Shown here: positions 1-8,079 of the stretch, in pieces
Position numbering within the stretch: the first letter of the stretch is position 1
Layout of the letters: every line of letters begins with the position of its first letter
NCBI GenBank assembly: GCA_937927625.1
Contig: CALBSD010000082.1
Coordinates: 1 to 49,134, forward strand
From: an uncultured Actinomycetes bacterium
GTDB taxonomy: Bacteria; Actinomycetota; Acidimicrobiia; Acidimicrobiales; Ilumatobacteraceae
Direction of reading: 5' to 3'
Length of the DNA: 49,134 nt
Notes under the pieces: model-generated
Told to the model about the DNA's origin: nothing
What the model saw: only the letters and a program-made list of their open reading frames with translations
The model's database searches: none
Position numbers and translations under genes: made by a program

Positions 1-1717
1 ATGCCAACAACTCTTGGTGAGTGCCGACTGCGGCAATCACGCCGTTATCCAGCAGAACTGCACGATCCGCAAGCTCGATGGTTGCCGGGCGATGCGCAAT
101 CACCAATGTGGTGCGACCACGCATCACTGTTGCCAATGCATCACGAATTTCATGTTCCTTCGTGGGGTCCACTGCGGATGTTGCATCGTCTAACACGAGA
201 ACACGGGAGTCAGCAACGATGGCGCGCGCGATGGCAATGCGCTGGCGCTGACCACCGGAGAGCGAGAAGCCACGCTCGCCAAGCACCGTGTCGTATTGCT
301 GCGGCAGTTGCATGATGAACTCATGTGCACCAGCCAATTTGGCAGCACGCACAACAACGTCCTGCCCAATCTCGGGCTTAGCGAACGCAACATTGGCCGA
401 CACCGTGTCGTTGAACAACAAGGTGTCCTCGAAGACCACGCCGACAGCACGACGCAAGTCCGACAGAGTCAGATCACGCAGATCGACGCCATCCAAGGTG
501 ATGCTTCCTGATTGCGGATCGTAGAAACGCAGAAGCAAACGAGTGATCGTCGACTTACCTGAACCTGTCGCGCCGACAATCGCGACAGATTCACCCGGCT
601 GAATCGAGAGAGACAGACCATTGAGCACTGTGATGTCTGCATTGCCCACGTCGTAACCGAATTGGACATTATTGAAGTTCACGGCACCAACGGGCTGGGC
701 CAGTCCAGCCGAGGGAAGCTTCTTCGGTTCCACCGCATCTGCAATTGCAGGCACTTCGGAAAGAATTTCGTTCACACGCAACAGAGCAGATGCCGCACGC
801 TGGCCAAATGCCACGGTCATACCGATGTTGCGCATTGGCCAAATCAACATCGTGAGATAGGTGTTAAACGCAACCAAACCACCCACCGACATATCGCCGT
901 TAATGACGCGATGTCCACCGAGTCCGAGAACCGCCACCAATCCAAGTGACGGCAAGAGATCAATTGCGGGCAAGAAACGGCTGCGAATTCGTGCAGCACG
1001 CATTGACTCCCGACGAATGTCGTCAGCCTCAATGTTCAGTTTTCCTTGCTGCACGGCTTCGGCTCCAAAGCCCTTGATGACGCGGATACCAGAGACTGAT
1101 TCCTCAACAATGTTTGCGAGCTGTGCTTGCTCTTGTTGCACTGCCATGACTGCAGGGTGGATCTTGTGCGAGAACGAACGCGCCGAGATGTTGATGAACG
1201 GCAATGGGAACAACGAAACCGCGGCGAGAAGTGGGTCGGACAAGAACAAGATGACAACAACACCGAGCACCATGGTGATCTGCGAAACAAAAATGGGAAT
1301 GTTGACAACAAAGCCCTGGACTTGCTGAAGGTCGCTTGAGGAGCGGCTCATCAACTGACCTGTCTGCGCCTTGTCGTGATACCCCACGTGCAGTCCCTGA
1401 ATCTGCGCAAAAATGCGCTCGCGCAACATTGTCTCTGTCAAACGGCTTTCGCGGAATGCGATGTACCGGCGCCATGCTGCAAAAAACCCCGCGATGATCG
1501 CGGCAGCAAGAATCAACATTGTCCAGAACAGCAAAGAGCCGTTTTTCTCAATGCCCCGGTCGATTGCCAACTTGGTGAGCTGTGGAACAGCCACTTTGCC
1601 CAACGTCCACGCAAGACCCACACAAGCACCTGTGATGAGAGCACGGCGCTGCAGTTTCAGTGTGGCGAGAAGAAGTTTCCACCCTTCACGCGTGACGCCT
1701 TTTGTTTCCGTTGCCAT
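1..1717 (-). CDS. ABC exporter half-transporter (permease-ATPase fusion), partial at left edge
   Basis: Type IV ABC exporter half with an N-terminal six-helix membrane domain (about residues 1-310) and a C-terminal ATPase domain; the last residues lie beyond the window edge. The ATPase shows Walker A GATGSGKST (about residue 382, near 542-574), signature LSGGQ (248-262), Walker B VLVLDDATS and switch His in VIAHRP. Two positions depart from a canonical site: the catalytic Glu after Walker B is Asp (DD), and the Q-loop reads VVFEDT with Glu for Gln. Such changes are typical of one half of heterodimeric exporters with one degenerate ATP site, so a partner half is expected just left of the window. 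The ATG at 1715-1717 lies 3 bases after the upstream oxidoreductase stop, implying one transcript. Substrate (drug, lipid, peptide) cannot be told. Confidence 0.93.
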   Translation of the reverse strand, partial: MATETKGVTREGWKLLLATLKLQRRALITGACVGLAWTLGKVAVPQLTKLAIDRGIEKNGSLLFWTMLILAAAIIAGFFAAWRRYIAFRESRLTETMLRERIFAQIQGLHVGYHDKAQTGQLMSRSSSDLQQVQGFVVNIPIFVSQITMVLGVVVILFLSDPLLAAVSLFPLPFINISARSFSHKIHPAVMAVQQEQAQLANIVEESVSGIRVIKGFGAEAVQQGKLNIEADDIRRESMRAARIRSRFLPAIDLLPSLGLVAVLGLGGHRVINGDMSVGGLVAFNTYLTMLIWPMRNIGMTVAFGQRAASALLRVNEILSEVPAIADAVEPKKLPSAGLAQPVGAVNFNNVQFGYDVGNADITVLNGLSLSIQPGESVAIVGATGSGKSTITRLLLRFYDPQSGSITLDGVDLRDLTLSDLRRAVGVVFEDTLLFNDTVSANVAFAKPEIGQDVVVRAAKLAGAHEFIMQLPQQYDTVLGERGFSLSGGQRQRIAIARAIVADSRVLVLDDATSAVDPTKEHEIRDALATVMRGRTTLVIAHRPATIELADRAVLLDNGVIAAVGTHQELLA

Positions 1718-1720
1718 GGC

Positions 1721-2734
1721 TTATTGATGAGCTGCAGGCGACAATGACTTCACAGCTTCCCAGTAGTTCAACTCAGGGTCGAACGGCATGATGGCCAAAG
1801 AAGACGTGGTGACGCCGTTGTCGAAATACTGGCGAATGCGATCGCGGCAATATTCAGGTGAACCATGAACGATGAGTTGATCAACAACTTCATCGGGGAT
1901 TGCAGCGAGAGCAGCCTTGCGGTCCCCTGCTTTCCACATGTCCCACATGCCCTTCAATTCATCTCCGCGGCCAAGCCATGCGTGGAACTGCGCATACACC
2001 GGAACGTTGAGATACGCCGCAATTGCAAAACGAGCAGCAGCGCGTACGACTTCTGTGTTCTCTGATGGGCACACAAAAATTCGCGCAACAATTTCCTTCG
2101 GAGTTCCTTCAGCAGCGCCGTGCACTACTTCAGCAACGCGAGTGACATCTTCAGCGCTCAACCAGTTGATGATCGCGCCATCTGCTTCGCGAGCAGCCAA
2201 GCGCAACATTCCTTCACGCAAAGCAGCAACAAGAATCTGTGGCTTCACTTCGGGGCGAATTCCAAGACGGAAACCGTCCACCTTGAAAGTGTCGTACTCC
2301 TTAGTGACTTTTTCACCTGACAATGCATCATTCAAGAAGCGGACAACATCGCGCACCTTCTTGTATGGCTCATCAAAGGGAATGCCATTCCACTTCTGCA
2401 CGATGACGTTGCTGGAAGAACCGATACCGATCGCAAAGCGACCTGGCGCTGCATCTGCAAGCGTTGCCACCGACTGTGCGAAACAGGCCGGGCTACGTGT
2501 GTAAGCAGGAACAATCGCGGTACCAAGACGCAAACGAGGTTCCCATGCAGACGCGAGCGCAAGAGGCGTGAATGCATCGGCACCATCTGCCTCTGCCGAC
2601 CAGATGTCGGTGTACCCCATGTCAGCCAATTCAATGAGGCGATCACGATGCGTATTGAGGTGACCGGGCAGTGGCACTGTCATTCCCGGACGGACAGGCA
2701 TTCCGTGTTGAGCCTTCGCGCCATAAGCGTTCAT
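1721..2734 (-). CDS. LLM-class (luciferase-like) F420-dependent oxidoreductase
   Basis: 337-residue TIM-barrel protein of the luciferase-like monooxygenase superfamily. Family traits seen are an early GYTDIWSAE strand, LRLGTAIVPAYTRSP in the first third, and APGRFAIGIGSSSN, the usual cofactor-pocket segment. Actinobacterial members of this type normally use F420 rather than FMN, but the cofactor is inferred from family only. A strong ribosome site (GAGGGGGAAAC) directly precedes the ATG. It lies 35 bases after the thioesterase and 3 bases before the ABC transporter gene, so the three probably form one operon. The substrate is unknown; an F420-dependent reductase or dehydrogenase acting on an acyl or xenobiotic compound is possible. 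Confidence 0.9.
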   Translation of the reverse strand: MNAYGAKAQHGMPVRPGMTVPLPGHLNTHRDRLIELADMGYTDIWSAEADGADAFTPLALASAWEPRLRLGTAIVPAYTRSPACFAQSVATLADAAPGRFAIGIGSSSNVIVQKWNGIPFDEPYKKVRDVVRFLNDALSGEKVTKEYDTFKVDGFRLGIRPEVKPQILVAALREGMLRLAAREADGAIINWLSAEDVTRVAEVVHGAAEGTPKEIVARIFVCPSENTEVVRAAARFAIAAYLNVPVYAQFHAWLGRGDELKGMWDMWKAGDRKAALAAIPDEVVDQLIVHGSPEYCRDRIRQYFDNGVTTSSLAIMPFDPELNYWEAVKSLSPAAHQ

Positions 2735-2769
2735 GTTTCCCCCTCAGTTGTTTAAGAAATGTGTGGGCG

Positions 2770-3570
2770 TTAGCCCTTATGTATGCGAACGATGCAACTC
2801 TGACTGGCCGTTGCCATCAAAGTTCCATCTTCAGCAAACATGTTGACGAGACCATGGCCAAAGCCACGCGCCACGCCATGAATGCGAATATCAAGAAGCA
2901 CCCAGGTGGTGGGCACAAGATTCATGACGCGCAAAGTGTTGTCGAGCGAGTTGCCACCGCCGTGGATGCCCAGGGCTTGTCCCACACCGCGTGGAACGAA
3001 GTCGCCCAACACACCGAGGGTTGCGGCATCGACACCATCAATCACTTCAGGCAAACGTGCCCACATGATGGTCTGACCATCGCCCAAAGATCCATCGAGC
3101 TCTTGGTCGGTACGCACCTTAACGACGCGCTCATCCATGAAGTCATGAATCGTGCCCTTCATGAGGTGACGATGCTTCCAATCGGGATACTCATCGGGTC
3201 CGCCAACATTGGGCATTTTCTCGAACTGACCAGCATGTTCAAAATCACGATCGCCAAGCGCTGCGTTCACCGTGATGATTTCGCGCTCACCCACGCGTGC
3301 GATGACGCGCGCCTGGGTAATGGCGTTTCCGGTGACGGGCACGATGACATCAATGTCCATCACTTCACCAGGACGGGCATAGCTGAGGTACTGAGCCGTC
3401 ACCCAGATGACGTTGCGGCCCGTTGCGCCTTCAAGAGCTGAAATGGCGGCACCCAACGCACTGCCGCCGTAGAGGAAATTGCCGCCGGTGCAGAGTTTCA
3501 TCTCGACGGGCAGGTACCAGCGGAAGGGGTTGTGGGTCTGTTGGAGACCCAGGAAGGTACGACTATCCAT
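2770..3570 (-). CDS. TesB-like acyl-CoA thioesterase family protein (double hotdog)
   Basis: 266 residues with two hotdog folds: an N-terminal half with PFRWYLP and CTGGNFLYGGSALGAAISALE, and a C-terminal half from about residue 130. This is the layout of acyl-CoA thioesterase II and related thioesterase-fold proteins that hydrolyse acyl-CoA or bind acyl groups. The exact catalytic triad could not be assigned by eye, so a non-hydrolytic acyl-binding role remains open. It is the first gene of the unit running left to the ABC exporter. A TAGGGT box lies 9 bases before the ATG, suggesting a very short leader. Confidence 0.78.
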   Translation of the reverse strand: MDSRTFLGLQQTHNPFRWYLPVEMKLCTGGNFLYGGSALGAAISALEGATGRNVIWVTAQYLSYARPGEVMDIDVIVPVTGNAITQARVIARVGEREIITVNAALGDRDFEHAGQFEKMPNVGGPDEYPDWKHRHLMKGTIHDFMDERVVKVRTDQELDGSLGDGQTIMWARLPEVIDGVDAATLGVLGDFVPRGVGQALGIHGGGNSLDNTLRVMNLVPTTWVLLDIRIHGVARGFGHGLVNMFAEDGTLMATASQSCIVRIHKG

Positions 3571-3631
3571 GCCTCTGCAACCCTAGTCCCGTAAGGGTTT
3601 TCCCAACGGATTGAGAATGGCCTTGGTGGGC

Positions 3632-3637
3632 TAACTT
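3632..3637 (+). promoter_or_regulatory. -10 box of leaderless amidase gene
   Basis: TAACTT followed by exactly six bases (GCCTCC) and the ATG at 3644. No ribosome site is present, so the transcript probably begins at the start codon. Confidence 0.6.
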
Positions 3638-3643
3638 GCCTCC

Positions 3644-5029
3644 ATGACTGATTCCCCATGGCAAGGCGACGCTTGTTCGCTCGTTGACGAATACCGCGCA
3701 GGCCGCAGGCACCCCAAAGAGGAGATGCAAGCGACTCTCAATGCCATCAAGGCAAGTTCTCTCAATGCAGTGTCATTCATTGATACCGATGGCGCAATCA
3801 AGCGTGCGGAAGCCGCTGACATCTCGCTTCCCTTCGGTGGAATCCCTATCGGAGTGAAGGAACTCGACTCTGTCCTGGGCTGGCCCGACACAGAAGCATC
3901 AATGCCATTTGCAGACCGCATTGCAACAAAGACAAGCATCCCTGTTGCACGCATCACTGAGCGCGGTGGCGCAGTCGCTTTTGGTCTCACGACCGCAAGC
4001 GAATTTGGTGGAGTGAATCTCACTCGCACCGTGCTGAATGGTGCAACGCGGAATCCGTGGAATGAAACACGCACGCCTGGTGGATCATCGGGCGGAAGTG
4101 CAGCAGGCGTTGCCGGAGGATTATTCACACTCGCAACCGCAGGCGATGGCGGCGGCTCCATTCGCATTCCAGCAGGGTTCACCGGCCTCGTTGGCTTAAA
4201 GGCAACGTACGGTCGCATTCCGCGTGGACCTGGCGCAGAGTTCAGCAATCTCACGGTGACTGTTGGTTGCGTATCACGCAGCGTGCGCGACACTGCACGC
4301 TGGTTCGACGTGTGTAACGGCCATGATGCACACGACCCACTCAGCCTTCCTCGTGTTGATGGCTGGGAAGCAGGACTCGGAAAAGTTGATGTCAAAGGTT
4401 TGCGCGTTGCGATTGTGAGCGATTGGGGTGGCGCCGTTGTCTCCCCCGCCATGTGGAATGTATTGCTGGAGACTGCTGACTTCCTCATAGCGAATGCAGG
4501 CTTGAAGCGAGTTGACAATCTCGACACCGCACTTCCTCGCATGGGCGCTGCATGGTCCATTAGCGGCATGATCGAGATTGCTCACGCCCTGAAAGAACAT
4601 TGGCCTGCATGTGCAGATCAGCTCACACCTGAGATGCGCATGGGGCTTGAGTACACCGCTGGTCAATACAACGCCGAAGCGCGTGCACGTATTGAAGAAC
4701 GTCGTGCTGCACTCAACACACGCATGGCTCAAATCTTTGATGACGTTGATCTCGTCATCACCGCAACCAACCCAGACGTTGCGTTCAATTTCGAAGGCCC
4801 ATTGCCTAGCGAGTTTGGCGGCATAAAAGCAGGTGCCGGCAATAACGGACAGCTCACCTTCCCGTGCAACCTGCATGGGAACCCAGGAATCTCAGTTCCT
4901 GCTGGTTTTGTTGATGGTTTGCCCGTTGGATTGCAGATCATCGGTCCGCACTTCTCCGAACCCATCTTGCTGGAGCTTGCACATCGCCTTGAGCGCGAGC
5001 GCCCATGGCCACTTGTCGCACCTCACTAA
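3644..5029 (+). CDS. Amidase-signature family amidohydrolase
   Basis: 461 residues, normal for amidase-signature enzymes that hydrolyse amide bonds of amides, carbamates or nylon-type compounds in the cytoplasm. The Ser-cisSer-Lys triad is visible: Lys72 in GVKELDS, the Gly/Ser-rich loop TPGGSSGGSAAG with Ser148/149, and the nucleophile Ser172 in GDGGGSIRIPAG. The gene has its own leaderless promoter and no GatB/GatC neighbours, so it is more likely a catabolic amidase than the GatA subunit of tRNA amidotransferase. Its stop lies 8 bases from the convergent acyl-CoA dehydrogenase stop. The substrate is unknown. Confidence 0.9.
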   Translation: MTDSPWQGDACSLVDEYRAGRRHPKEEMQATLNAIKASSLNAVSFIDTDGAIKRAEAADISLPFGGIPIGVKELDSVLGWPDTEASMPFADRIATKTSIPVARITERGGAVAFGLTTASEFGGVNLTRTVLNGATRNPWNETRTPGGSSGGSAAGVAGGLFTLATAGDGGGSIRIPAGFTGLVGLKATYGRIPRGPGAEFSNLTVTVGCVSRSVRDTARWFDVCNGHDAHDPLSLPRVDGWEAGLGKVDVKGLRVAIVSDWGGAVVSPAMWNVLLETADFLIANAGLKRVDNLDTALPRMGAAWSISGMIEIAHALKEHWPACADQLTPEMRMGLEYTAGQYNAEARARIEERRAALNTRMAQIFDDVDLVITATNPDVAFNFEGPLPSEFGGIKAGAGNNGQLTFPCNLHGNPGISVPAGFVDGLPVGLQIIGPHFSEPILLELAHRLERERPWPLVAPH

Positions 5030-5037
5030 CGAAGTAA

Positions 5038-6195
5038 CTACTTCGAAAGAGCGCGACCGACGATCTCTTTCATAATTTCGGTGGTGCCACCGTAAATCGT
5101 TTGGATACGACTGTCGGCCCATGCGCGAGCAATGGGGTATTCCAACATGTAGCCATAACCACCATGCAATTGCAGACAGCGGTCAACAACTTTGTTTTGC
5201 AATTCAGTGGTGATGTACTTCGCGGCAGCGGCTTGTTCAGCAGTCAGCTTCCCTTCGCAATGCAATTCCAGGCAACGGTCCACATAAGCCTGCGCCATTT
5301 GCGTCTCTGTATGCAATTCAGCAAGTAAGAACTTTGAGTTCTGGAAGCTGGCAATGGATTGACCAAAGGCTTTGCGCTCTCGTGTGTACTCCAGAGTCCA
5401 ACGCAAGGCAGCACGTGCAACTGCCACTGCACCGAGAGCCATACCGAAACGTTCTTGCGCAAGGTTGGTCATGAGGTACGTGAAGCCCATGCCGGGTTCA
5501 CCCAACACGTTTGCTGATGGTACTTCTACATTGTCAAAGAACAGTTCCGCGGTGTCTTGTGCGTGCATACCCAATTTGTTGAGATTGCGACCACGCTCGA
5601 ATCCCTTCATGCCACGTTCAAGAACTACGAGAGAGAATCCACGGTGGCCCGCATCAGGATCGGTGCGGCACACTGTCAACACGAGGTCAGAGTTGATGCC
5701 GTTCGTGATGAATGTCTTTGCACCATTCACGACATAGGTGTCGCCGTGCTTCACCGCCGATGTCTTCACACCGGCCATGTCGCTACCCGTGTTCGGCTCC
5801 GTGATGGCAATCGACGTGATGTATTCACCAGTCACCATCTTGGGCAACCAACGAGACTTCTGTTCATCAGTTGCGAGAGACAAGTAGTACGGCAACACAA
5901 TGTCGTTATGCAATGTCATTCCATTGGCGCTACCAATCACACCAGCATCGGACACTTCTTCTTGCATAACTGCACCAAAGTGGTAGTCGTCCGTGCCGCC
6001 GCCTCCGTACTGCTCAGGCACGTGATAACCAAGGAAACCGTGCTTGCCAGCTTCGAGCCAAATGTCGCGTGGAGCAATGCCATTGGCTTCCCATTGTTCA
6101 TGATGAGGCACTACTTCGTTGTCTAGCCATTGACGAAAGACAGAACGAAACTGCTCATGGTCTGCGTTGTAGACGGTGCGCTCGAAGAAATCCAT
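5038..6195 (-). CDS. Acyl-CoA dehydrogenase
   Basis: 385-residue FAD-dependent acyl-CoA dehydrogenase with the usual three-part fold: N-terminal helical domain, middle beta domain (TEPNTGSDMAGVKTSA, GAKTFITNG) and C-terminal helical domain (ERKAFGQSI, QLHGGYGYMLEYPIAR). The C-terminal motif is IYGGTTEIMKEIVGR, so the position that carries the catalytic Glu in medium-chain enzymes is Gly. Long-chain and isovaleryl-type enzymes place the base elsewhere, which fits this sequence better, but the base was not located with certainty. It should oxidise an acyl-CoA to the enoyl-CoA during fatty-acid or branched-acid breakdown. It is a single gene with its own leaderless promoter. Confidence 0.93.
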   Translation of the reverse strand: MDFFERTVYNADHEQFRSVFRQWLDNEVVPHHEQWEANGIAPRDIWLEAGKHGFLGYHVPEQYGGGGTDDYHFGAVMQEEVSDAGVIGSANGMTLHNDIVLPYYLSLATDEQKSRWLPKMVTGEYITSIAITEPNTGSDMAGVKTSAVKHGDTYVVNGAKTFITNGINSDLVLTVCRTDPDAGHRGFSLVVLERGMKGFERGRNLNKLGMHAQDTAELFFDNVEVPSANVLGEPGMGFTYLMTNLAQERFGMALGAVAVARAALRWTLEYTRERKAFGQSIASFQNSKFLLAELHTETQMAQAYVDRCLELHCEGKLTAEQAAAAKYITTELQNKVVDRCLQLHGGYGYMLEYPIARAWADSRIQTIYGGTTEIMKEIVGRALSK

Positions 6196-6202
6196 GCTTC
6201 GT

Positions 6203-6208
6203 ACGCTA
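6203..6208 (-). promoter_or_regulatory. -10 box of leaderless acyl-CoA dehydrogenase gene
   Basis: On the minus strand TAGCGT is followed by seven bases (ACGAAGC) and the ATG at 6195. Confidence 0.55.
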
Positions 6209-6222
6209 GGCGTTCTCGCTGC

Positions 6223-6957
6223 TTAGGCGAGAACTGCGCGGGCGACGAGGTCTGTGCCGAATGCAGTCAGAATCGCCAGATATAGCAGGCCAGTTGCGGC
6301 CATCACTGCTGAGTAGAACTTCTCCCGCAATGCAGCACGGGTGACCTCAGTAAGAACAATGGTGGAGATTGCACATGCCACCCAGAACCAGCCGAGCATT
6401 CCGCCCCAACCGTCGCCGACAGAACCGCTCAGCACGCTGAACATGCCGGTGGGCAACAACATCACCACAATCTCAAACGGGGTGATCCAACGCAGAGCCG
6501 TTACAAGTTCACCCAGAATCGAACGAGGCAGGCCGGGTTGCACCAAGTACCAGTGACCCAACAACATGGCATCGCTCACTGCACCCAGGAAAGCAGTGCC
6601 CACAAGAACGCGCAACAAGTTGACCGTGATGCCACCTGCACCGTGTGCCGCGTCAATTGCTCCCGCAATCACACCGATGATTCCAATTGCAGGAGCAAGC
6701 AGATCCCACTGAGCGTTCTTGCGCTTCAGTGTCAACAATGCAGCGAGAGCACAGCCGATTGCGGCAATTTCACGCGCGATGATGACGTCGTTATAAAAAC
6801 CAGCCGCTGCGGCACCTGCTGCCAACAGAAGAAACGTGCTGCGCATCAACCAGCCGTAGCCAGCACCCATCTCATGCTTGCGGGTGGTGAACCACAGAAA
6901 GAAAAGACCTCCGGTTGCCCATTGGAGAAGAACTGTGGCGGCATCAAGTCTGATCAT
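6223..6957 (-). CDS. Conserved-looking multi-pass membrane protein of unknown function
   Basis: 244 residues with about seven hydrophobic segments from residue 5 to the C-terminus and short polar loops; no signal peptide. The central part carries the unusual motif LLGHWYLVQPGL, a polar His/Trp/Tyr cluster next to a membrane helix that may mark a ligand or cofactor site. I do not recognise a named family. It is the last gene of the lpd/lipBA unit, 6 bases after the M24 peptidase stop, with AGGACCCC before the ATG as a possible ribosome site. Function is unknown. Confidence 0.75.
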   Translation of the reverse strand: MIRLDAATVLLQWATGGLFFLWFTTRKHEMGAGYGWLMRSTFLLLAAGAAAAGFYNDVIIAREIAAIGCALAALLTLKRKNAQWDLLAPAIGIIGVIAGAIDAAHGAGGITVNLLRVLVGTAFLGAVSDAMLLGHWYLVQPGLPRSILGELVTALRWITPFEIVVMLLPTGMFSVLSGSVGDGWGGMLGWFWVACAISTIVLTEVTRAALREKFYSAVMAATGLLYLAILTAFGTDLVARAVLA

Positions 6958-6963
6958 GGGGTC

Positions 6964-8079
6964 CTATTTGTCGAGGATGACGAGGTGATGGTTCGCATGG
7001 TTGACAGGCATCGGGCCATTGTCAGTTGCCACCACGATGTCTTCTAAACGCATGCCCCACTTGTTCGGCACATAGATGCCGGGCTCCACGCTGTACGCAT
7101 GACCCGCAGCAAGAAGAGTTGTGTTACCCGCAACCATGTAGGGGTCTTCATGCTCTTCCATGCCAATGCCATGCCCCGTGCGATGAACGAAGTACTCGCC
7201 ATATCCGGCAGCGTCGATGATGCGACGAGTTGCGATATCAACGTGTTCACACGTGACACCTACTTTGCCCGCAGCAACACCGGCCGCTTGCGCCTCGAAC
7301 AACACATCGTATGCGTCAGAGATTTCTTTCGGCGGTTCACCTAAGTGAACACAACGAGTGATGTCGCTGCAGTACCCATTCATGGTTCCACCAAAATCAC
7401 ACAGCACAATCTCGCCGTGCTTAATTACACGATCACCTGCATGGTGATGAGGGCTTGCAGCGTTCTCACCCGCGGCAACAATCGCGAAGTTCACCTTCTG
7501 ATGTCCTTCTGCAATCAATCGCGCAGAAATATCTGCCGACACTTGTGCTTCAGTACGACCGACCAGTGGGATATCTCCGGCATGCAACTGCGCAGCAACG
7601 CGGTCTGCAGCTGCACCTGCAGCAACAAGTGCGGCAATTTCGGCGGCATCTTTACGAGAACGCAACGCTTCCATCACTGTCACACTGCGAACATATTTTG
7701 CAGACGGGCGATGTACTAACAAATCAACCAAGAAGCGAGACCACATCTGGTCGCCCACCGCAATTGTCTGTGCTGCACCCAACAACGTGTGCGCAATAGC
7801 CACGGGATCTTCTGTCTCATTCCAAGGAACCATGGTGAACACACCAGGCAACTCAGTCACGCGCGGTGCTTCCAGACGAGGAATGATGAGCGACGCTTCG
7901 CCATCGCGAGGCACCACCAACATGGTGAGACGTTCAAGTGGCATCGCCAAGTAACCCATGAGGTACGGCATGTCGTGACCCAGCGACAGAATCAGTGCAT
8001 CAACACCAGTACGCGACATTTCTGCGCGTGCACGGTCAATGCGGGCCATGAAGACAGCGGCGTCAGTAGTGATGTTCAT
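6964..8079 (-). CDS. M24 family metallopeptidase (Xaa-Pro aminopeptidase/dipeptidase-like)
   Basis: 371 residues with a creatinase-like N-terminal domain (about 1-130) and a pita-bread catalytic domain. The dinuclear metal ligands of the M24 family are all present: Asp in LCDFGGTMNGYCSD, the second Asp two turns on, His in HRTGHGIGMEEHE, Glu in YSVEPGIYV and Glu in GMRLEDIVV. This supports an active aminopeptidase or prolidase that trims peptides with Pro in position 2. The ATG overlaps the stop of the upstream lipB-lipA gene (ATGA at 8076-8079), so translation is coupled. The link to lipoate genes is positional only. Confidence 0.9.
   Translation of the reverse strand: MNITTDAAVFMARIDRARAEMSRTGVDALILSLGHDMPYLMGYLAMPLERLTMLVVPRDGEASLIIPRLEAPRVTELPGVFTMVPWNETEDPVAIAHTLLGAAQTIAVGDQMWSRFLVDLLVHRPSAKYVRSVTVMEALRSRKDAAEIAALVAAGAAADRVAAQLHAGDIPLVGRTEAQVSADISARLIAEGHQKVNFAIVAAGENAASPHHHAGDRVIKHGEIVLCDFGGTMNGYCSDITRCVHLGEPPKEISDAYDVLFEAQAAGVAAGKVGVTCEHVDIATRRIIDAAGYGEYFVHRTGHGIGMEEHEDPYMVAGNTTLLAAGHAYSVEPGIYVPNKWGMRLEDIVVATDNGPMPVNHANHHLVILDK

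Noticed and set aside
3631..4569. Long open frame (about 312 codons) on the minus strand opposite the amidase
   Set aside because: Lies wholly antisense to a well-supported amidase; its translation is Pro/Ser/Arg-rich without domain features.
5557..6126. 189-codon open frame opposite the acyl-CoA dehydrogenase
   Set aside because: Antisense shadow; no ribosome site or -10 box and no domain.
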